From the NCBI GenBank assembly GCA_947627735.1, contig CANQXG010000007.1:1-64000 (forward strand): a stretch of 64,000 nt of DNA, read 5' to 3'. Shown here in pieces: positions 60,712 through 64,000 of the stretch. The DNA is from an uncultured Oscillospiraceae bacterium. GTDB lineage: Bacteria; Bacillota; Clostridia; Oscillospirales; Oscillospiraceae. Each line of letters begins with the position of its first letter. The stretch's first letter is position 1. Below the pieces are notes generated by a model. The model did not search any database, was not told the DNA's origin, and saw nothing but the letters and a program-made list of their open reading frames with translations. The translations under genes were made by a program, and so were the position numbers.

Positions 60712-62652
60712 ATGCAGACCAATTATTACGCCGAAGCCCAGAAACTGGCCCAGAAGGAATTTCGCCGCTGCACCGCGGAGGGGCTGCACCCCTATCCCCC
60801 CGCCCTGGAGGTGATCGTGCCGGAGGACCGGCTGATGACCGGGGTAGACCTGGGCACCGTGCAGATCCCCATGGAGTACATCGTGGGCACCCGCACCACC
60901 GCCCGGGCCAGCGCCTTCGCCCGGAACATGATGCCCCTCATGCCCCAGAACACCGAGTTCTCCGATAAGTGGCAGCGGCTGTGCCAGGCCCATGTGGAAG
61001 AGGGTATCCGGGACCCCATCAAGGTCTGGGAGTATATGCACCGGTACTACGTGGAGGAGGGCAACAAGCGTGTCAGCGTGCTGCGCTTTTTCGGCGCGGA
61101 CACCGTGGACGCCCGGGTCATGCGCGTCATGCCGGAGCACCGGGAGGACCCGGAAACGGAGCTGAATTATGAATATGTGGAGTTCAACCGGGCCAGCCGG
61201 GTGAACTATATCGAATTTTCCAAGCCCGGCAGGTATGCCCGGCTGCAGCAGCTGCTGGGCAAAAGCCCCGGCCAGATGTGGTCGGACGACGACCGGGTGG
61301 CCTTCCGGGCCGCCTATTACAACTTCCGCTCCGCCTATGAATCCAACGGCGGCGGCCGCCTGTCCACCACCGTGGGGGACGCCATGCTGGCGTACATGGA
61401 GGTGTTCGGCTTCCAGCAGCTCACCAGCATGACCGGCGCGGAGATGAAAAAGTCCGTCGCCCAGGCCTGGGAGGAGATCACTCTCCAGCAGGAGCCGGAC
61501 CCCATCGACGTGAAGCTGGACCCGGAGGCGGAGAAGCCGGAGGGCCTGCTGGCCAAGGTGCTGCCCAAGAGCGAAAAGCCCCTGGCGGTGGCCTTCGTCC
61601 ACGACAAGGACCCGGCCCTGTCCGGCTGGACCTATGCCCATGAGCTGGGCCGGGAGTATGTCCAGCGGGTGTTCGGCGACGGCATACGCACCAGCGCCTA
61701 CTTCAACGCCCTGGTGGGCGACGCCGACCAGGTCATCAGCCAGGCCATCGCCGACGGCAACACCGTCATCTTCACCACCTCCCCCCGGCTGCTGCCCGCC
61801 AGCCTCCGGGCCGCGGTGGCGGCGCCCAAGGTCACCATCCTCAACTGCGCGCTGAACATGTCCCACCGGTACATCCGCACCTACTACGCCCGGATGTATG
61901 AGGCCAAGTTCATCGCCGGCGTCATCGCCGGCTCCCTGGCCGGGGGCGAGGACGTAGGATACATGTGCGACTACCCCATCTACGGCCAGGTGGCGGGCAT
62001 CAACGCCTTCGCCCTGGGGGTGCAGACCGTCAGCCCCAAGTCCGAGGTGCGCCTGGAGTGGTCCTCCGTTGCCGGCGCGGAGAGCGCCCTGGGGCGTCTG
62101 ACCGAGCGGGGCATCCGGCTCATCTCCTCCCAGGACACCACCCGCCTCACCGACCGGGGCCGGACCCCCTTCGGCCTGGGCCTGGTCAACCCCGACGGCA
62201 GCCAGGTGAACCTGGCCATGCCGGTGTGGCGCTGGGGCGTGTACTATGAGGCGCTGCTGCGCCGCATCCGGGACAAGAGCTTCCAGGCCGAGAGCGCCGG
62301 CAGCGCCAAGGCCCTGAACTACTACTGGGGCATGTCCGCCGGGGTGGTGGAGATGCGCTACTCCGACAAGCTGCCCCTGGGGGTGCGCAAGATGGCGGGC
62401 GTGCTGGAAAAGAGCATCCGCGCCGGGCTGTGCCAGCCCTTCACCGGGCCGCTGTACGACCAGACCGGCCAGCTGATCCTGGACAAGGGCAAGGCCCTGC
62501 CCCCGGAGCAGATCATCGATATGAACTGGCTGAACGAGAACGTGTCCGGCGCCATCCCCTCCTACGAGGAGCTGACGGAAACGGGCAAGGCCACCGTGTG
62601 GATCGCCGGCGTGACCGGCGCCCGGCCCTCCGCCGGAGAGGAGGCGCCATGA
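60712..62652 (+). CDS. Cytoplasmic ParB-like / BMP nucleoside-binding fusion protein
   Basis: This 646-residue protein has no signal peptide or lipobox. Residues about 40-145 resemble a ParB/sulfiredoxin-like fold (GIRDPIKVWEYMHRYYVEEG, then NKRVSVLRFFGADTVDARVM). Residues about 150-270 are a helical region. Residues about 285-560 are a BMP-type binding domain (PLAVAFVHDKDPALSGWTYA, then ARMYEAKFIAGVIAGSLAGG). The last 80 residues look like a small tail (LCQPFTGPLYDQTGQLILDK). BMP domains normally bind nucleosides outside the cell for an importer; here the domain should be inside, so a sensor or regulator role is more likely. It overlaps the phosphoesterase gene by ATGA. Confidence 0.75.
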   Translation: MQTNYYAEAQKLAQKEFRRCTAEGLHPYPPALEVIVPEDRLMTGVDLGTVQIPMEYIVGTRTTARASAFARNMMPLMPQNTEFSDKWQRLCQAHVEEGIRDPIKVWEYMHRYYVEEGNKRVSVLRFFGADTVDARVMRVMPEHREDPETELNYEYVEFNRASRVNYIEFSKPGRYARLQQLLGKSPGQMWSDDDRVAFRAAYYNFRSAYESNGGGRLSTTVGDAMLAYMEVFGFQQLTSMTGAEMKKSVAQAWEEITLQQEPDPIDVKLDPEAEKPEGLLAKVLPKSEKPLAVAFVHDKDPALSGWTYAHELGREYVQRVFGDGIRTSAYFNALVGDADQVISQAIADGNTVIFTTSPRLLPASLRAAVAAPKVTILNCALNMSHRYIRTYYARMYEAKFIAGVIAGSLAGGEDVGYMCDYPIYGQVAGINAFALGVQTVSPKSEVRLEWSSVAGAESALGRLTERGIRLISSQDTTRLTDRGRTPFGLGLVNPDGSQVNLAMPVWRWGVYYEALLRRIRDKSFQAESAGSAKALNYYWGMSAGVVEMRYSDKLPLGVRKMAGVLEKSIRAGLCQPFTGPLYDQTGQLILDKGKALPPEQIIDMNWLNENVSGAIPSYEELTETGKATVWIAGVTGARPSAGEEAP

Positions 62653-63239
62653 GGATACTGGCCGTGTCGGATGTCCCCTCGGCGCTGTACTACGACAACT
62701 ACCAGCCCGGGTGCCTGGACGGGTTCGACCTGATCCTGTCCTGCGGCGACCTGCGGCGGAACTATCTGGAATTTCTGGTCACCATGGCCCGCTGCCCGCT
62801 GATCTACGTCCCGGGCAACCACGACGACGCCTTCCTGAAAGACCCGCCGGAGGGGTGCCTGTGCGCCGACGGCAAGGTCCTGGTCGTCGACGGCGTGCGC
62901 ATCCTGGGCCTGGGCGGCTCATATAAGTACAAGCCCGGCCAGTGTATGTACACCGAGCGGCAGATGGCCCGCCGGGTGCGGCATCTGGCGCTGGAGATGC
63001 GCCTGCACAAGGGCTTCGACATCCTGCTGACCCACACCCCCGCCCGGGGGCTGAACGACTTCGACACTCTCCCCCACCGGGGTTTTGCCTGCTTCAACGA
63101 TCTGATGGACCGGTACGAGCCCCAGTACTTCATCCACGGCCACATCCACCGCTCCTACGGCCCCTTCATCCCCCAGCGCACCCAGCGGGGGGACACCACG
63201 GTCATCAACGCCTTCGACCACTGTATCATCGAGATATGA
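62649..63239 (+). CDS. Calcineurin-like metallophosphoesterase
   Basis: This 196-residue protein has the metallophosphoesterase motifs in order: ILAVSDVPS (with Pro-Ser where DxH is usual), LILSCGDLRRNYLEFL (GD), YVPGNHDDAF (GNHD), ILLTHTPA (H) and FIHGHIHRSYG (GHxH). The first motif lacks the usual His, which may alter one metal site. The ATG at 62649 overlaps the ParB-BMP stop by four bases and has GAGGAGG upstream, so the two are translationally coupled. The substrate is unknown; its partner suggests a nucleotide-related one. Confidence 0.85.
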   Translation: MRILAVSDVPSALYYDNYQPGCLDGFDLILSCGDLRRNYLEFLVTMARCPLIYVPGNHDDAFLKDPPEGCLCADGKVLVVDGVRILGLGGSYKYKPGQCMYTERQMARRVRHLALEMRLHKGFDILLTHTPARGLNDFDTLPHRGFACFNDLMDRYEPQYFIHGHIHRSYGPFIPQRTQRGDTTVINAFDHCIIEI

Positions 63240-63241
63240 AA

Positions 63242-63267
63242 GACCGGCGTCCCAAGGGACGCCGGTC
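63242..63267. terminator. Terminator between phosphoesterase and kinase-like genes
   Basis: GACCGGCGTCCC-aa-GGGACGCCGGTC is a perfect 12-bp stem between convergent genes. Confidence 0.7.
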
Positions 63268-63285
63268 GGCTTATGTTCTTTTCTC

Positions 63286-63870
63286 TCAGTACAGGCTGGC
63301 GATGATGTCCACGCACCGGTCGATGCCGAAGCGGGCGCTGTCCAGGGCGATGTGGTAGTGCTGGACCTTGCCCCACTCCATGTCGGTGTAGAACTGATAG
63401 TACGCCGCCCGGCGCCGGTCCTTGTCCCGCAGGCGCTTTTCCGGGGTGTCGCTGGTCTCGCCGTAGAGCTTCACGATCCGCTCCTCCCGGGCGGCCATGG
63501 GGGCGTAGATGAACACCTTCAGCAGATCCGCCTTCCCCTGCAGAATGTAGTCGGCGCACCGGCCTACGATGACGCAGTCCTCCTGCTCCCCGATCTGGAG
63601 GATCAGGCGGCGCTGCACCGTCCACAGATAGTCCTGCACGCTCAGTCCGTTCACGGAGCGGTCGGCGAAGGCGGTGGCCAGCCAGCCGCCCCGGGGGGTG
63701 TATTCGCCCCGCTCGGCGATATATTCCTTGGCCAGGCCGCTCTCCTCGGCGATCTTCTCCAAAAGCTCGTTGTCGTAACAGGGGATGCCCAGCTTTTCCG
63801 CGGTCTGCCGGCCGATGGTACGGCCGCCGCTGCCGAACTCCCGGCTGATGGTAATGATCCTGTGTGCCAT
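63286..63870 (-). CDS. Cytidylate-kinase-like family protein
   Basis: This 194-residue P-loop protein begins MAHRIITISREFGSGGRTIG, in which REFGSGGRTIG is the modified Walker A of the cytidylate-kinase-like family common in Clostridia. GIPCYDNELLEKIAEESGLA and VIVGRCADYIL, with the lid-like RDKDRRRAAYYQFYTDMEWG, complete the family pattern. True Cmk enzymes have a different nucleotide-binding insert, so the substrate is uncertain. The ATG at 63870 has AAAGGAG upstream and a promoter at 63923-63951; the ORF track runs past it. Confidence 0.87.
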   Translation of the reverse strand: MAHRIITISREFGSGGRTIGRQTAEKLGIPCYDNELLEKIAEESGLAKEYIAERGEYTPRGGWLATAFADRSVNGLSVQDYLWTVQRRLILQIGEQEDCVIVGRCADYILQGKADLLKVFIYAPMAAREERIVKLYGETSDTPEKRLRDKDRRRAAYYQFYTDMEWGKVQHYHIALDSARFGIDRCVDIIASLY

Positions 63871-63922
63871 ATCTCGCTCCTTTCCCCGGCGGCGGTGGCC
63901 GCCCGGTGATTTACTGTAATAA

Positions 63923-63951
63923 ATAATACCAGAAAATGCCGCCGCCGTCAA
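63923..63951 (-). promoter_or_regulatory. Sigma-A promoter of the kinase-like gene
   Basis: Leftward TTGACG (63951-63946) and TATTAT (63928-63923) are 17 bp apart. Confidence 0.65.
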
Positions 63952-64000
63952 CGCATCGGGGGCAAATTCGTCCTCCGCCCTTGCATCCGTCCGGGCTTTT

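Overview
The window looks like a chromosome segment of a high-GC gut Clostridium relative, most likely Oscillospiraceae (Flavonifractor, Lawsonibacter or Dysosmobacter type). The reasons are Firmicutes ribosome sites (AGGAGG 6-9 nt before the start), clean TTGACA-17-TATAAT promoters, Firmicutes gene orders (infC-rpmI-rplT, rpsO-pnp), glnS, cell-wall-binding and DTG-ended surface proteins, and strongly GC-rich third codon positions. That GC bias produces long antisense shadow ORFs, which I left out. No rRNA, tRNA or CRISPR was seen.

Layout. 1-6.7 kb holds housekeeping genes (DUF1643, U32 protein, mntP, glnS, pcp, HAD phosphatase). 6.8-13.1 kb is a purine salvage and nucleoside uptake block: xpt, a BMP lipoprotein, a double ABC ATPase, two permeases and a HAD phosphatase. 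13.1-14.8 kb is mgtE with a structured leader. 14.8-18.5 kb is a leftward envelope cluster (cell-wall-binding transglutaminase protein, lipoprotein, acyltransferase) behind a promoter whose spacer contains a run of ten G. 18.5-22.5 kb holds two FAD enzymes, a TM2 protein and an XRE regulator. 22.5-29.9 kb holds pnp, rpsO, a small membrane protein, a MITE-like repeat, typA, an acetyltransferase and a MATE pump. 29.9-35.0 kb is a hybrid histidine kinase, an Hpt protein and a REC/HD-GYP/GGDEF protein. 35.1-38.8 kb is a large surface protein split by a one-base deletion. 39.2-45.5 kb is one operon with a probable anti-sigma protein, an ECF sigma factor, a transglutaminase lipoprotein and a small type IV pilus-like set with PilT as its only ATPase.

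45.7-53.8 kb is the most striking part. A small serine recombinase is followed by a 143-bp segment bounded by 26-bp imperfect inverted repeats. The segment carries a consensus promoter that currently points away from the downstream genes. Those genes are a Cys-repeat/AP2-like DNA-binding protein, a 1781-residue beta-helix adhesin and a second, paralogous DNA-binding protein. I read this as a self-contained phase-variable adhesin locus caught in the OFF state. With the poly-G promoter and the slipped repeat, three large surface proteins in this window each show a possible sequence-based ON/OFF mechanism.

53.9-64.0 kb returns to core genes: infC-rpmI-rplT (infC apparently starting at AUA behind an attenuator), deoC with an odd Pro/Glu tail, a two-OB-fold SSB, glgB-glgA, a cytoplasmic protein fusing a ParB-like domain to a BMP nucleoside-binding domain with a phosphoesterase partner, and a cytidylate-kinase-like protein. 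All functional calls come from reading motifs; no database search was run.
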